DNA of 64,000 nucleotides from Gammaproteobacteria bacterium. GTDB lineage: Bacteria; Pseudomonadota; Gammaproteobacteria; Competibacterales; Competibacteraceae. A program made the translations under genes and the position numbers. Shown here one piece after another: positions 35,861-45,400 of the stretch. The notes under the pieces are model-generated. The model was not told the DNA's origin and did no database searches. It was given only the letters and a program-made list of their open reading frames with translations. The stretch covers positions 62,001 to 126,000 of the forward strand of contig JADLEK010000044.1 of NCBI GenBank assembly GCA_020846135.1. The letters run 5' to 3'. Each line of letters begins with the position of its first letter. The first letter of the stretch is position 1.

Positions 35861-36924
35861 TCAGCTACGACCGCTATCTGGCGATCCTGGCGCAGTCCGA
35901 CACCGCCGTGCAGCAAGCCGCCGGCCTGGCGTTTGCCAAGCTGCTGGACAAGATTCGCCAGGGCGACACGCCCCGCGCCGCGATTGACGCCATCATGCGC
36001 GAGTTCAACGCCGATACCCTGCCCGGCTTTCGTGAGGCGTTCAGTGCGGTGCTGGAATCGAGCCTGGGCGAAAAGGAACTGAAAGCCTGGCCGGTGGGTG
36101 GGGTGAAGCTGAGTGACCGGCTGTACCAGAACGCGCAACAGGTCAGCGTCACCACGCGGACCATCATCGAAGATCACATGAAAGGGCTGCATTCCGCCCG
36201 CGAACTGCGCAAGGCGCTGTATGAGGGGTACAACTTCCAGGACGATCCCCTCAAGATCATCCGGCCCCTACCCAAGTATCTCCAGATCGAATTCGATAAG
36301 TTCAAAGCCGCGCAACTCAAGACGCCCGCGCTCCGGGCCGCGTACCTGGAGGCGATTCGCAAGGCGGAAGCCGGGGCCGGGATGGACGCGATTGAGAAGC
36401 AGCTCCGCGTCGCCTTCTATGAGCGCAACCGCTATTTCGCCAACCGGATCGCCCGGACGGAATTGCATCGCAGCTACACCGACCAGCAGAGTCGGGAGTT
36501 GATGGGGCAGGGCCGGATTCAGTACGTCCAGCTCCGTTTGTCGAGCAAGCACCCCAAGCCGGACATTTGCGACTATCACGCCAAGGTCGATCTCTATGGT
36601 CTGGGGCCGGGCGTCTATCCGAAAGCCGACGCGCCCAAACCGCCCTTTCACCCGCACTGCTACTGCCTGCTGTCGCCGATGATTGCGCTGGTGGACCCCA
36701 AACCGCGCTTCAACCCCAAAGCCGAGCCGGCCTTGCTGTACGTCTTTACCATTCCGGGCGAAACCAAGCGCGGCAAGTATGTGGTGCGCGTGGATTTTCC
36801 AACGTGGGTTAAGGAAGACGGGATGAAGATGAAGCGCTGGCTGAATACGGTGCGAACCGGTGGGATGCTGGAAACGATTGACCTGAAAGTTCCTCGTTAC
36901 CGCCCGCTTGAAGGTGCGCTTTGA
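35857..36924 (+). CDS. phage Mu F-like head morphogenesis protein
   Basis: Minor head protein expected to sit at the portal/connector inside the capsid. 355 residues. Mu gp30/MuF core: ANRIARTELHRSYTDQQSREL, then a Cys/His block with LSSKHPKPDICDYHAKVDLYG and FHPHCYCLLSP. The C-terminal 80 residues are Lys/Arg-rich. Starts by ATGA overlap with the terminase remnant, so it keeps the original operon coupling. Confidence 0.85.
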   Translation: MISYDRYLAILAQSDTAVQQAAGLAFAKLLDKIRQGDTPRAAIDAIMREFNADTLPGFREAFSAVLESSLGEKELKAWPVGGVKLSDRLYQNAQQVSVTTRTIIEDHMKGLHSARELRKALYEGYNFQDDPLKIIRPLPKYLQIEFDKFKAAQLKTPALRAAYLEAIRKAEAGAGMDAIEKQLRVAFYERNRYFANRIARTELHRSYTDQQSRELMGQGRIQYVQLRLSSKHPKPDICDYHAKVDLYGLGPGVYPKADAPKPPFHPHCYCLLSPMIALVDPKPRFNPKAEPALLYVFTIPGETKRGKYVVRVDFPTWVKEDGMKMKRWLNTVRTGGMLETIDLKVPRYRPLEGAL

Positions 36925-37091
36925 CTGCCGTGGAGGGGCGCCATTCCGAAACTCACCCCGTCAACGGGCTTATTCGGTGTCCCTCATGTAGCGGCGTCTG
37001 TTGAACGCCCCCGCGAACAGCCCGGCGTCTTTCTGTCGTCGCGGCGGCCAAAGCGTAGTTCTTAGATACCACACCCCAAGGAAAATTCAAG
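36925..37091. other. gap with decayed small-ORF traces
   Basis: Between the MuF-like gene and a 21-codon frame. A short frame from GTG 36930 ends with a CPSC...C cysteine pattern (IRCPSCSGVC), reminiscent of small phage zinc-finger proteins, but no start site supports it. Nothing else seen. Confidence 0.3.
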
Positions 37092-37157
37092 ATGCAACCC
37101 ACCATCATCGGCAACGCCCTTTTCGGCGCGGGCATGGCCCGCTCCTACTTCGAGTGA
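37092..37157 (+). CDS. 21-residue peptide frame, possible truncated gene
   Basis: ATG with AAGGAAAA upstream; encodes MQPTIIGNALFGAGMARSYFE and stops 7 bp before an 84-bp REP-like element. Probably the 5' scrap of a longer gene. Not recognised. Confidence 0.3.
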   Translation: MQPTIIGNALFGAGMARSYFE

Positions 37158-37164
37158 GTAGCAA

Positions 37165-37248
37165 GTAGGTTGGGCTGAGCTTGCGAAGCCCAACATTAAA
37201 TTCCAGCGCCGGTCATCTGTTGGGCTTCGCAAGCTCAGCCCAACCTAC
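37165..37248. repeat. 84-bp double-hairpin repeat, copy 1
   Basis: Outer arms GTAGGTTGGGCTGAGCTTGC and complement close the whole element; each arm is also a small hairpin (GTTGGGCT/AGCCCAAC). The centre (ATTAAATTCCAGCGCCGGTC) is identical in copy 2 at 38087-38170. The only stem differences are T to G on one side and A to C on the other, so pairing is kept. Confidence 0.9.
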
Positions 37249-37266
37249 CCGGCTGGAGGTATCCAA

Positions 37267-37413
37267 ATGATCGGAAAGCTGCTTTGCCGACTGGGCTGGC
37301 ATGATGAGGTCGCCATCAAAGCGCCGCGTCCGGGCATCGCCTTTGTCGTGTTTTGTCATCGCTGCGGTCGCGTGATCGAGTACCGCATTCCACCGCCAAA
37401 GGGGTCCGCATAA
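37267..37413 (+). CDS. 48-residue zinc-ribbon-like phage protein
   Basis: Starts seven bases after GGAGG and ends exactly at the next gene's ATG. Residues C7, H12 and the pair CHRCG form a possible metal site in MIGKLLCRLGWHD...VVFCHRCGRVIEY. No family recognised; placement in the head operon suggests a phage gene. Confidence 0.65.
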   Translation: MIGKLLCRLGWHDEVAIKAPRPGIAFVVFCHRCGRVIEYRIPPPKGSA

Positions 37414-37935
37414 ATGGCCGGCGCATCGCTCGACATTGAACTGACCATCAGCAACGCCGCCGAAGTCAAAGCCGCGTTTGAGTCCCTGCAAGCCAGGCTC
37501 GCCGATCTCACCCCCGCCTTTCGCGACATCGGCGAAGCGCTGCTCAATTCCACCCGCCAGCGGTTTGAAGACTCGGTTGCGCCGGACGGCACGCCCTGGA
37601 AAGCCTTGTCGGAAGCGACCTTGATCGGCCGGGCGCGGCGCGCCAGCGGCGGGCGCCTCAAGAACAAGGACGGGCGCTACTCCAAAAAAGCCGCGATGGG
37701 CTACGCCTACGCCAAGCCGCTCATTGATCGCGGCAACCTGATGGGCCTGCTCAACTATCAAGCCGGCCCCAAAGAAGTCCGGATCGGTACTCCTCTGATC
37801 TACGGCGCCACCCACCAATTCGGCAACCCGCAAAAGAACATCCCCGCCCGCCCGTTCCTGGGTTTGTCCAGCAGCGACGAGGCGGAATTGCTCGACATTC
37901 TCAACGACCATCTCAGCCGGGCGATGCAGGGCTAA
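37414..37935 (+). CDS. phage virion morphogenesis protein (Mu gpG/P2 gpS-like)
   Basis: 173 residues. Family pattern: LTPAFRDIGEALLNSTRQRFEDSVAPDGTPWKALS near residue 32-66, then GSLMGLLNYQ-like and YGATHQFG (YAxxHQfG), PARPFLGLS. Acts in head-tail connection or tail completion. Abuts the 48-residue gene with no gap. Confidence 0.87.
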   Translation: MAGASLDIELTISNAAEVKAAFESLQARLADLTPAFRDIGEALLNSTRQRFEDSVAPDGTPWKALSEATLIGRARRASGGRLKNKDGRYSKKAAMGYAYAKPLIDRGNLMGLLNYQAGPKEVRIGTPLIYGATHQFGNPQKNIPARPFLGLSSSDEAELLDILNDHLSRAMQG

Positions 37936-38086
37936 TCGCAACCGCATTTAACTCACCGTTAACTCTTCGATACCGCCACTTTATCCGCCCGGTCATACCA
38001 ATCCCGCCCCCCGTCCCCAACCCGCCTAAAAAGGCCTCTCCTGCGGTTTCTCGCCATCGTCTTCCCCCCTTTGAAAAAGCAAGCAA

Positions 38087-38170
38087 GTAGGTTGGGCTGA
38101 GCGTGCGAAGCCCAACATTAAATTCCAGCGCCGGTCATCTGTTGGGCTTCGCACGCTCAGCCCAACCTAC
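38087..38170. repeat. 84-bp double-hairpin repeat, copy 2
   Basis: Same element as at 37165-37248, same orientation, with a compensating base-pair change in the stem. Lies in the 290-bp gap between the gpG-like and protease genes, which otherwise holds nothing recognisable. Confidence 0.9.
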
Positions 38171-38224
38171 TCGAGTCCGTAAAAACCGTTATACTGATAC
38201 AGGTTTCTACTGAGTCCCTGCCCC

Positions 38225-39157
38225 ATGCTCACCGCTCGCGCCTGCAACCTCTCGCTGGTCGATAACGACGGCATCCCCGACTGGATCGAACTCCTCCCCG
38301 CCGGCCCCGCGATTCAGGGCAGCGATGGCCGCGCCTGGACCCTCCCCGATCCGACCGCGTTGCTGACCGCCTTCACCGCCCGCAACAAACCCCTGGTCAT
38401 CGACTGGGAACACAGCAGCGAACACCGCGCCCCCCAGGGCCTCGATGCCCCCGCCGCCGGCTGGATTGACCAGCTCGAAGCCCGCCATGGCGCGATCTGG
38501 GGTCACGTCGACTGGACCCCCAAAGCCGCCGCCCAGATCGCCAAAAAGGAATACCGCTTCCTCTCCCCCGTCTTCACCTACGCCAAAGCCGACAGCCGGA
38601 TCATCGAACTGATCTCCGCCGGCCTGACCAATCAACCCAACCTCACCCTCACTGCCCTCAACCGCGAGGAATCGCCCATGCCCGTACCCGCCGCCCTCTG
38701 CCAGGCGCTCAACCTGCCAGAAACCGCCGACGAAGCCCTGGTCGTCGCCCGCGTCCAAACCCTCAATCTGGCCCTGAACGCCGCGCCAGCCCTCGACAAA
38801 TTCATTCCGCGCCCCGACTACGACGCCGCGCTGAGCCGCGCCAGCAACGCCGAGGCCAAGCTCGCTGAAATCGAACAGGCGCACCTCAGTCAGCAGATTG
38901 AAACCGCGCTGAATCAGGCCCTCAAAGCTGGGCAGATTTGCCCCGCCACCGTCGACTTCTACCGCGCCGGCTGCCGACAGGAAGGCGGACTCCAAGCCTT
39001 CCAGGACTTCCTCAAGACCGCGCCCCCGGTTCTCGGCGCCAAGCCCGAGCTGGATGGCCACAAACCGCCCACCGCCCTCAACCGCGCCGCCTTTGAAGCG
39101 CTCTCGCCGGTTGCGCAAGCCGCCGCCCTCAAAACCGGCGCGCGCATCACCGACTAA
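38225..39157 (+). CDS. phage capsid protease/scaffold (Mu gpI-like)
   Basis: 310 residues. N-terminal half is the protease: LVIDWEHSSEHRAPQGL contains the conserved His, then AAGWIDQLEAR, WTPKAAAQIAKKEYRFLSPVF with the Ser. After about residue 150 (MPVPAALCQALNLP, an internal ATG at 38678 that could start a separate scaffold form, as Mu gpZ) the sequence is Ala/Gln-rich helical. Directly before the coat protein gene. Confidence 0.87.
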   Translation: MLTARACNLSLVDNDGIPDWIELLPAGPAIQGSDGRAWTLPDPTALLTAFTARNKPLVIDWEHSSEHRAPQGLDAPAAGWIDQLEARHGAIWGHVDWTPKAAAQIAKKEYRFLSPVFTYAKADSRIIELISAGLTNQPNLTLTALNREESPMPVPAALCQALNLPETADEALVVARVQTLNLALNAAPALDKFIPRPDYDAALSRASNAEAKLAEIEQAHLSQQIETALNQALKAGQICPATVDFYRAGCRQEGGLQAFQDFLKTAPPVLGAKPELDGHKPPTALNRAAFEALSPVAQAAALKTGARITD

Positions 39158-39188
39158 CGCCGACTGACAAAGACCAGGACACCCCCTC

Positions 39189-40349
39189 ATGGCCAACACC
39201 CTGACCAACCTTATCCCCGACATTTACGCCGCCCTGGACGTGGTCAGCCGCGAACTGGTCGGGTTCATCCCCGCCGTCGCCCGCGACCCCAGCGCGGATC
39301 GGGTGGCGCTGAACCAGACCCTCCGCGTTCCGATTTCGCCCGCCAACGCCGCCGGCCTCGACATCACCCCGGCCATGGCTCTGCCCGCGGCCGCGAATCA
39401 GACCATCGGCAACGCCGGGATTACGATCAGCAAGAGCCGGGCCTTCCCGTTCAGTTGGACCGGCGAAGAGCAGCGCGCGGTCAGTGCCGGCCCCGGCTTT
39501 TTGACCCTCAAACAGGGCCAGATCGCCCAGGCGATTCGCGCGGTGGTGAACGAGATGGAGCTGGACATTGCCACCGCCGCCTACCAGGGCGCGAGCCGCG
39601 CCATCGGCGCAACCGCCGGAACGGCTCCGGTCTTGGCCGACTGGGCGGGCGCGAAGAAGATTCTGGACGACAACGGCGCGCCGATCTCCGACCGCACCAC
39701 CGTGATCAACACTACGGCAGGCGTCGCGTTGCGCTCCACCGCCAATCTGTACAAGGTGAACGAGGCCGGCGAAAACGGCCTGTTGCGCAACGGGACGCTC
39801 GGCAACCTGTACGGCTTCGATCTCCGTGAATCCGCGCAAGTGCAGACCGTCAACGCCGGAACCATGGCCAGCGCCACCACGACCGCCGCCGTGCTGGCCG
39901 TCGGCCAGACCGTGTTGCCCTTGGCGACCGCCGGGACCGGGGTCGTAGCGGCGGGCGACATCATCACCCTGGCCAACGACACCCATAAATATGTGGTCGC
40001 GTCGGTCTCGTTTGCCGGCGCTAACCCGGCCTCCGGGGATTCGATCACGATCGCCGCGCCCGGCCTGCGCCTGGCCCAGGCGTCGGCCACCCGCGCCATC
40101 ACCGTCTTTGCCACCAGCACCCGCAACTGCGCCTTGACCCGCAACGCGATCCTGCTGGCGACCCGGCTCCCGGCGATTCCCACCGAGGGCGATCTCGCCA
40201 CCGACCGGATGACCATTACCGACCCGACCTCCGGGATTTCCCTGGAGGTCGCGGCCTATCCCGGCTTTCGGATGATCACTTATCACGTCTCCGTCGCCTG
40301 GGGCGTCAAGGTCATCAAGCCCGAACACCTGGCGATCATCATCGGCTAA
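39189..40349 (+). CDS. major capsid protein, P22 coat-like
   Basis: 386 residues. N-terminal MANTLTNLIPDIYAALDVVSRELVGFIPAV and the ANLYKVNEAGENGLLRNGTLGNLYGFDLRES region fit the P22 gp5 family rather than the Mu gpT family. A beta-rich insertion lies at residues about 230-300. Hence the capsid operon is mosaic: Mu-like protease and connector with a P22-like coat. Confidence 0.8.
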   Translation: MANTLTNLIPDIYAALDVVSRELVGFIPAVARDPSADRVALNQTLRVPISPANAAGLDITPAMALPAAANQTIGNAGITISKSRAFPFSWTGEEQRAVSAGPGFLTLKQGQIAQAIRAVVNEMELDIATAAYQGASRAIGATAGTAPVLADWAGAKKILDDNGAPISDRTTVINTTAGVALRSTANLYKVNEAGENGLLRNGTLGNLYGFDLRESAQVQTVNAGTMASATTTAAVLAVGQTVLPLATAGTGVVAAGDIITLANDTHKYVVASVSFAGANPASGDSITIAAPGLRLAQASATRAITVFATSTRNCALTRNAILLATRLPAIPTEGDLATDRMTITDPTSGISLEVAAYPGFRMITYHVSVAWGVKVIKPEHLAIIIG

Positions 40350-40370
40350 CCCCGAAAACGCCGACGCCCT

Positions 40371-40487
40371 ATGGAAGCTAACGGCTCTGAAACGATGATC
40401 AAGTGGGCGCTGATCGCTGCCGTAGCGATGACCTTCATCGTGCGCCTGCCCGACATCATTACCGCCTTGGCGCTGGCCCTGAAATGA
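40371..40487 (+). CDS. 38-residue membrane peptide
   Basis: ATG 40371 to TGA 40487; one hydrophobic helix (WALIAAVAMTFIVRLPDIITALALAL). Its stop overlaps the next start by ATGA. Not recognised; phage small membrane proteins at this place are common. Confidence 0.5.
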   Translation: MEANGSETMIKWALIAAVAMTFIVRLPDIITALALALK

Positions 40488-40903
40488 CCTACGCCACTCA
40501 AGCCGACATCGAAGCCCGCTATCCGGGCGAACTGACCCAGGCCGGGCCGAAAGACTCGACCGGGGCGCTGGATGAAGAGGCGGTTGCGGTGGCCCTGAGC
40601 GCTGCCGACGACCCGATTGACGGGGCGTTGCGGACCATCGGCTGGACCGTCCCGCTCACCGCCCCGGTCCCCGCCTGGGTGAAGAACCTGGCGGTCGATA
40701 TGGCCCTGTATCTGGCCACCCCGACCGTTCTCGCCAGTCAGGACGATTTCAAGGATCGGCGGGTCCGTTATGACACCGCGCTCAAGACCCTGGCCGACAT
40801 CGCCGCCGGGCGGCTGATCCCGCCCCCGCTGACCGACGTCGCCAGCTCCTCCGGCGTCTTCGTCACCAGCGCCCCCCGCCAGTTTGGCCGAGGCGTCCTG
40901 TGA
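40484..40903 (+). CDS. phage gp36-like protein (DUF1320)
   Basis: 139 residues from ATG 40484 (MTYATQADIEARYPGEL), the start set by coupling to the preceding peptide. DUF1320 pattern: ALSAADDPIDGALRTIGWTVPL...VPAWVKNLAVDMALYLA, ending near RRVRYDTALKTLADIAAGR. Neck/connector protein by analogy with Mu. Confidence 0.85.
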   Translation: MTYATQADIEARYPGELTQAGPKDSTGALDEEAVAVALSAADDPIDGALRTIGWTVPLTAPVPAWVKNLAVDMALYLATPTVLASQDDFKDRRVRYDTALKTLADIAAGRLIPPPLTDVASSSGVFVTSAPRQFGRGVL

Positions 40904-41349
40904 GCCTAGCCGCCCTGACCGGAGCCATCGTCACCACCCTGAGTTCACGCCTGACCCCGGTCCGCGTGAAAGAACACGGCGGTTCCTTCACCGAGCGCGA
41001 GCTGGCCCTGCTGCTCGGGGAGGCGCCCTGTCTGCTGGTCTCACCGATCGGTCTGGCCGACTTTGGGCCCAACCACAACCTGAACGGCTGGCAGGCCACC
41101 GCCCGCTTCACCGTCTATTGCCTCAGCACTGACGCCAACGGCCACCGCGCCGATGCCGCCAAGGATCAGGCCCAAGCGGTGCTCAATCTGCTGCTGGAAG
41201 ACCAGGACTGGGGACTGCCGACCCAGTGCGATGTTCCGGTACTGACCAGCCTGCGCGCTGAAAACCTCTATTCCGGCAAAATCAACGTCCTGAGCGTCGC
41301 CCTGTGGGCGGTGTCCTGGGATCAACTGTTCATCTTCACCACCCCTTAA
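40900..41349 (+). CDS. phage gp37-like protein (DUF1834)
   Basis: 149 residues from a GTG overlapping the previous stop. Family-like layout LTGAIVTTLSSRL at the N-terminus, a central CLLVSPIGLADFG and C-terminal SGKINVLSVALWAVSW. Probable tail-terminator/connector role, inferred from Mu gene order. Confidence 0.75.
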   Translation: MSLAALTGAIVTTLSSRLTPVRVKEHGGSFTERELALLLGEAPCLLVSPIGLADFGPNHNLNGWQATARFTVYCLSTDANGHRADAAKDQAQAVLNLLLEDQDWGLPTQCDVPVLTSLRAENLYSGKINVLSVALWAVSWDQLFIFTTP

Positions 41350-41361
41350 GGATGTCCCGCC

Positions 41362-42333
41362 ATGGCTATCGCCTCCACCACCACCCAACGCCTGGTCGCC
41401 GCCGGCAAGGTCTACTGGGATCAATTCAATGCCGCCGGGGTCAAAACCGGCGAACGCTACCTCGGCCTGACCCCCGGCTTTACCGTCTCGGTCAAGAGCG
41501 ACACGATTGAAAGCTACAGCGCCGAGACCGGCGTTCGCCAGCTCGATGATCGGACCCTGATTTCAGTGACCCGCACCGGCACACTCAGCGTCCGCCAGGT
41601 CAGCCTGGAAAATCTGGCGCTGTTTGTCGGCGGCTCGGCCATCACCGCCGCCCAGACCAGCGGCGCGGTCAGCAACGAAGCGGTCAGCGTCCTGGCCGAT
41701 CGCTACTACCAGCTCGGCGCGACGGTCGCCAACCCGTCCGGGGTGCGCAACGTCACCAGCATCACCGCGACCGCCGCCACCCCGACCAGTTGGGCCGCCA
41801 CCACCGCCAAGGCGCTCGGGGCACAGGTCCAACAACTGTCCAGCCCGACCCACGTCTTTCAATGCACCACCGCCGGCACCACCGGCGGCACCGCCCCCAC
41901 CTGGGTGACCACCCTCGGCGGCACCACCACCGACGGCACCGTCACCTGGACCTGCATCGGCATCATCACCCCGGTCCTCGGCACCGACTACACCGTCGAT
42001 CAAACCGCCGGGCGGGTCTACATCCTGCCCACCGCCCGGGCCAGCGCCACCTATCCGGTCCCCTGGCTGTTCGGCTACACCAAAACCACCGTCTCCCGCG
42101 ACCAGATCAGCACCGCCGGGCTGCCCTCGGCCTACGGCGCATTGCGCTACCTCGCCGCCAACGCCAAGGGCGCGAACCGCGACCTGTACGGCTGCAACGT
42201 CATGCTGGCCCCCACCGGCGACTGGATTCTGAGCGCCGACGATCCCAAATACGTCGAGCTGGAATTTGAAGTCAGCTTCAGCCTCGGCGCCAATGGCGAA
42301 CCGGCCTTGATGATCGACGGCCAGGCGTATTAA
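41362..42333 (+). CDS. phage tail tube-like protein with inserted Thr/Gly-rich module
   Basis: 323 residues. The ends resemble tail-tube folds (LGLTPGFTVSVKSDTIESYSAE; YVELEFEVSFSLGANGEPALMIDGQ). An inserted segment, about residues 160-200, with the PTWVTTLGGTTTDGTVTWTC pattern is a widespread phage-protein module. Strong C/A skew in this gene gives long false frames on other strands. Precedes the tape-measure gene as expected. Confidence 0.7.
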   Translation: MAIASTTTQRLVAAGKVYWDQFNAAGVKTGERYLGLTPGFTVSVKSDTIESYSAETGVRQLDDRTLISVTRTGTLSVRQVSLENLALFVGGSAITAAQTSGAVSNEAVSVLADRYYQLGATVANPSGVRNVTSITATAATPTSWAATTAKALGAQVQQLSSPTHVFQCTTAGTTGGTAPTWVTTLGGTTTDGTVTWTCIGIITPVLGTDYTVDQTAGRVYILPTARASATYPVPWLFGYTKTTVSRDQISTAGLPSAYGALRYLAANAKGANRDLYGCNVMLAPTGDWILSADDPKYVELEFEVSFSLGANGEPALMIDGQAY

Positions 42334-42339
42334 CCGCCC

Positions 42340-42450
42340 TGAGTCGCTGCGTAGCCTGGATGCAGGCCGTCAGGCCGTAATTCGGGGCTGCTGGCGGGAT
42401 ATGAGCGATCCCGGATTCCGCTACGCTTCATCCGGGCTACGCGACTACGC
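42340..42450. repeat. REP-like element (GCGTAGCCTGGATG ... CATCCGGGCTACGC)
   Basis: Inverted arms near 42350-42362 and 42429-42441 differ by one base. The right part, CCCGGATTCCGCTACGCTTC, is itself a hairpin-type unit seen widely between gammaproteobacterial genes. Fills the gap between the tail-tube and tape-measure genes. Confidence 0.65.
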
Positions 42451-42494
42451 GGCTGATGGCCCGGTTTTCCTGTTGAGCTTCACCGAGGTAACGC

Positions 42495-45400
42495 ATGGCT
42501 GACCGCAATCTCGTTTTGCAACTGCTGATCACCGCCAAGGATCAGGCGAGCGGCGTTTTCAGCAAGCTGTTCTCGTCGCTCAATGACGGCACCAATGTCA
42601 TTGCCGGCAAAGTCCGCGACGGGTTTTCCAACCTGTTTGGCGGAGCCGTAGACAGCGCCGCGGCGTTTGAGCAGCAACTGGGCAAGGTCCAGGCCAAGGG
42701 CGATGAGACTTATCAGGACACTGCCGAACTGAAGAAGGGCTTGCAGACCCTGGCCGCGCAATTCGGGATTACCGGGACGGAAGCGGCGCAAGGGATGGAA
42801 GTGCTGGCGGCGGCGAGCTTGAATGCGACCGACGCGATGAAGGCCCTGCCCGCGGTGCTGAATCTGGCCAAGATGGAAAATCTCAGCCTGGATGATGCGG
42901 CCACCAAGCTGAGCGACACCCTCTCGATCATGGGGATGGAGTTCAGCCAGGCCGGCACGATGGCGGATGTTCTGGCCAAGGGCGCGAATATCAGCACCGC
43001 CTCCGCCGCCAGCCTGGCCGAGGCGTTGTCGGTCGCGGGCGGGCAAGCCAAGAGCGCCGGGATGGATTTACAAGCCACCGTCGCCGCTCTCGACCTGCTG
43101 CACAGCGCCGGGATTAAAGGCAGCGCGGCAGGAACGTCGCTCTCGGCGATTCTGACCCAGTTGCAGAACCCGGCCAGCGCCGCCAGCAAGGAACTGAACA
43201 AGCTGGGGATTAACAGTCGCGATTTGGGCGACGTGCTGGATGGACTAAAGGCCGCTGGCGGCAAATCGGGCGCGGCGATTCTGGCCTTTGGTGAAACCGC
43301 CGGCCCCGGTTTGCAGGCCATGGTCAGCAAAGGCGCGGCGGGCCTGAAGGACTATGACACCCAGCTCCGCAAGGCCGGCGGCTCCGCCGCGGAGGCCGCA
43401 GACAAGCTCGATCAAAACTTCAACAGCGCTCTGAGCCGCCTCGCCGCCGCCTGGGACAGCATCAAAGCCGCTCTCGCCGAGCCGATCCTCAAACCCATCG
43501 CTGACGGGGCGCGGGAAGTCGCCAAGACTCTGAATGAGGCGCTGATCAGCGGGGCGCTGAAGCCGGCGCAAGCGGCGATCAAGACCTTTGCGACGGAAGG
43601 CATCGCGGCGATCCGGGACTTCGTTAAGAACTTCGATTTTCAGCAAGCGATCAAGGCCGCTGGTGACTTTTTAACCAGCGCCAAGACCTCGTTTGAGGAG
43701 ATTAAAACCGCCGGCAATACCGCCGCCGATGGGGTCACCATCGCCTGGAATGCGGTCACTGCCGGGTTTAAGACCATCGGCGCGGCGCTGTTGGCGATAG
43801 CCAGCCAGACCGTCAGCGCCTTGGCGGCCACGGAAGAAGCCGCCAGCAAGGTCGGCATGGGCAGCCTGGAACGCGCCAATGAACTGCGCCAGACCGCCAG
43901 CGCCCTGGCAGCCACCGCGGCGGAACTGGTGCAGTCGGTGGCGCAAGACAGCGTGGAAATGGGCGCGGCATACGACCGGATGACCGGCAAGACCGGCGAA
44001 GCGCAAGCCGCGCAGGAACGGCTTAAGACCGCGTTTCCGACCAATGAAATTCAGACTCTCAGTTACACCCTCGCGGACTATCAGACGATAGCGGATCGGG
44101 CCAATGCGGCCACGGAAGCGGCGCGGATCGCCCACGAAGCCGGCAAGATCACGGCCCAGGAGTACGGGGTCAAGCTGCTGGAAGCGGCGGACGCCAATCA
44201 GGCGCTGAACGTAGCGACCTTGGAACAAGCGGCAGGCGCTGCCGCGCAACAGGCGCAAGCCGACAAGGTCACCCTGGCGACCGCGGAACTGACCGGCAAG
44301 CTGGCCAACTGGAGCCGCGAGATCAAGTACGCCAATGAGATGGCGGACAAGTGGCAGTCCGGGATGGCGCTGAACGAGGTCAAGATGCTCGGCCTGCGCG
44401 ATGCAGCGCAAGCGACCGCGGAAAAGCTGGCCTATCTCACCTCGGTGAAAGCCACCTTGCCGGATGCGGATAAGAAAATCGCCGCCGCCACGGCGGAAAA
44501 CAAGGCCGCGCTGGATCGCTACAACACCGCGCTGGGCGAACACATCACCCAGTTGGAGGCCAAGCAAGCCGCGGTCGAACGCGCGAACGGCATCGAGCAA
44601 AAAGGCTATGACCTGCTGATTCAGCAAGCCAGGGCAGAGGAGGAGCTGGCGACCCTCAAGGGCGATACCGAGGCTGCAACCCGCGCCCAAACCGACGCGA
44701 CCGATCTGCAAAATGAGAAAGCGGCAGCGGCGATTGCCCAGAAAAACCAAGAGATTGCGGTTTATAAAGACCTGATTGCCGCGACCAAAGAGAAGCTGGC
44801 GGCGGATGGGACGCTGGATCAAGCCGACCAGGCGCACCTGGCGACGATGGCCGACACCCTGACCGCGATGGGCCAGGAACGCGACAGCATGGCCCAGAGC
44901 CTGCAAGCGACCAAGGATCTGACCGAGGCCAAGAGGCAGAAAAAAGAAGCCGACGAAGCGGCGGCTAAGGCGGCGAAAGAAGCGGCGGAGGCGGAGAAGG
45001 AAGCGCTGGCCCAACTCGCCGCCGCGGGCGATGCGGTCAACTCCAACATGACTGCGGTGAATCAAGCGTTCGTTGAAACTGGTGGCAATATGGAAAAGCT
45101 GACCTCCGCTTTCAATGAGATGCGCACCAGTACGGTCAATGGCCTCTCCGCCGATCCGTGGATTGCCTGGTCAGCGTCGGTCGCCGCCAACGCCGATAAG
45201 GTTGTGCAATCCTACAACAATCAAAAATCCGCCCTGGATAACAGTGTCGCCACTCTGCAACGCTTCGCCGATGAAGGCGGGAACGTCGCTGAGATTCAGC
45301 GGATCATGGCGCAAGGCAGCGGGAATCTGGCGAACCAGTACAGCCTGCTGGATGAACAGGACTTGTCGAAGCTGCGCAGCGCAATGGACAGTGCCAATGA

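Noticed and set aside
36925-37157. Com/Mom-type DNA modification genes
   Set aside because: A CPSC...C fragment and a 21-codon frame are present, but too little remains to support either identity.
38207-40328. Long minus-strand frames (338 and 393 residues) opposite protease and coat genes
   Set aside because: Gly/Arg-rich low-complexity text produced by GC skew; the plus-strand phage genes explain the DNA.
42713-45065. Long minus-strand frames opposite the tape measure
   Set aside because: Antisense shadows of Ala/Lys-rich coiled-coil coding sequence.
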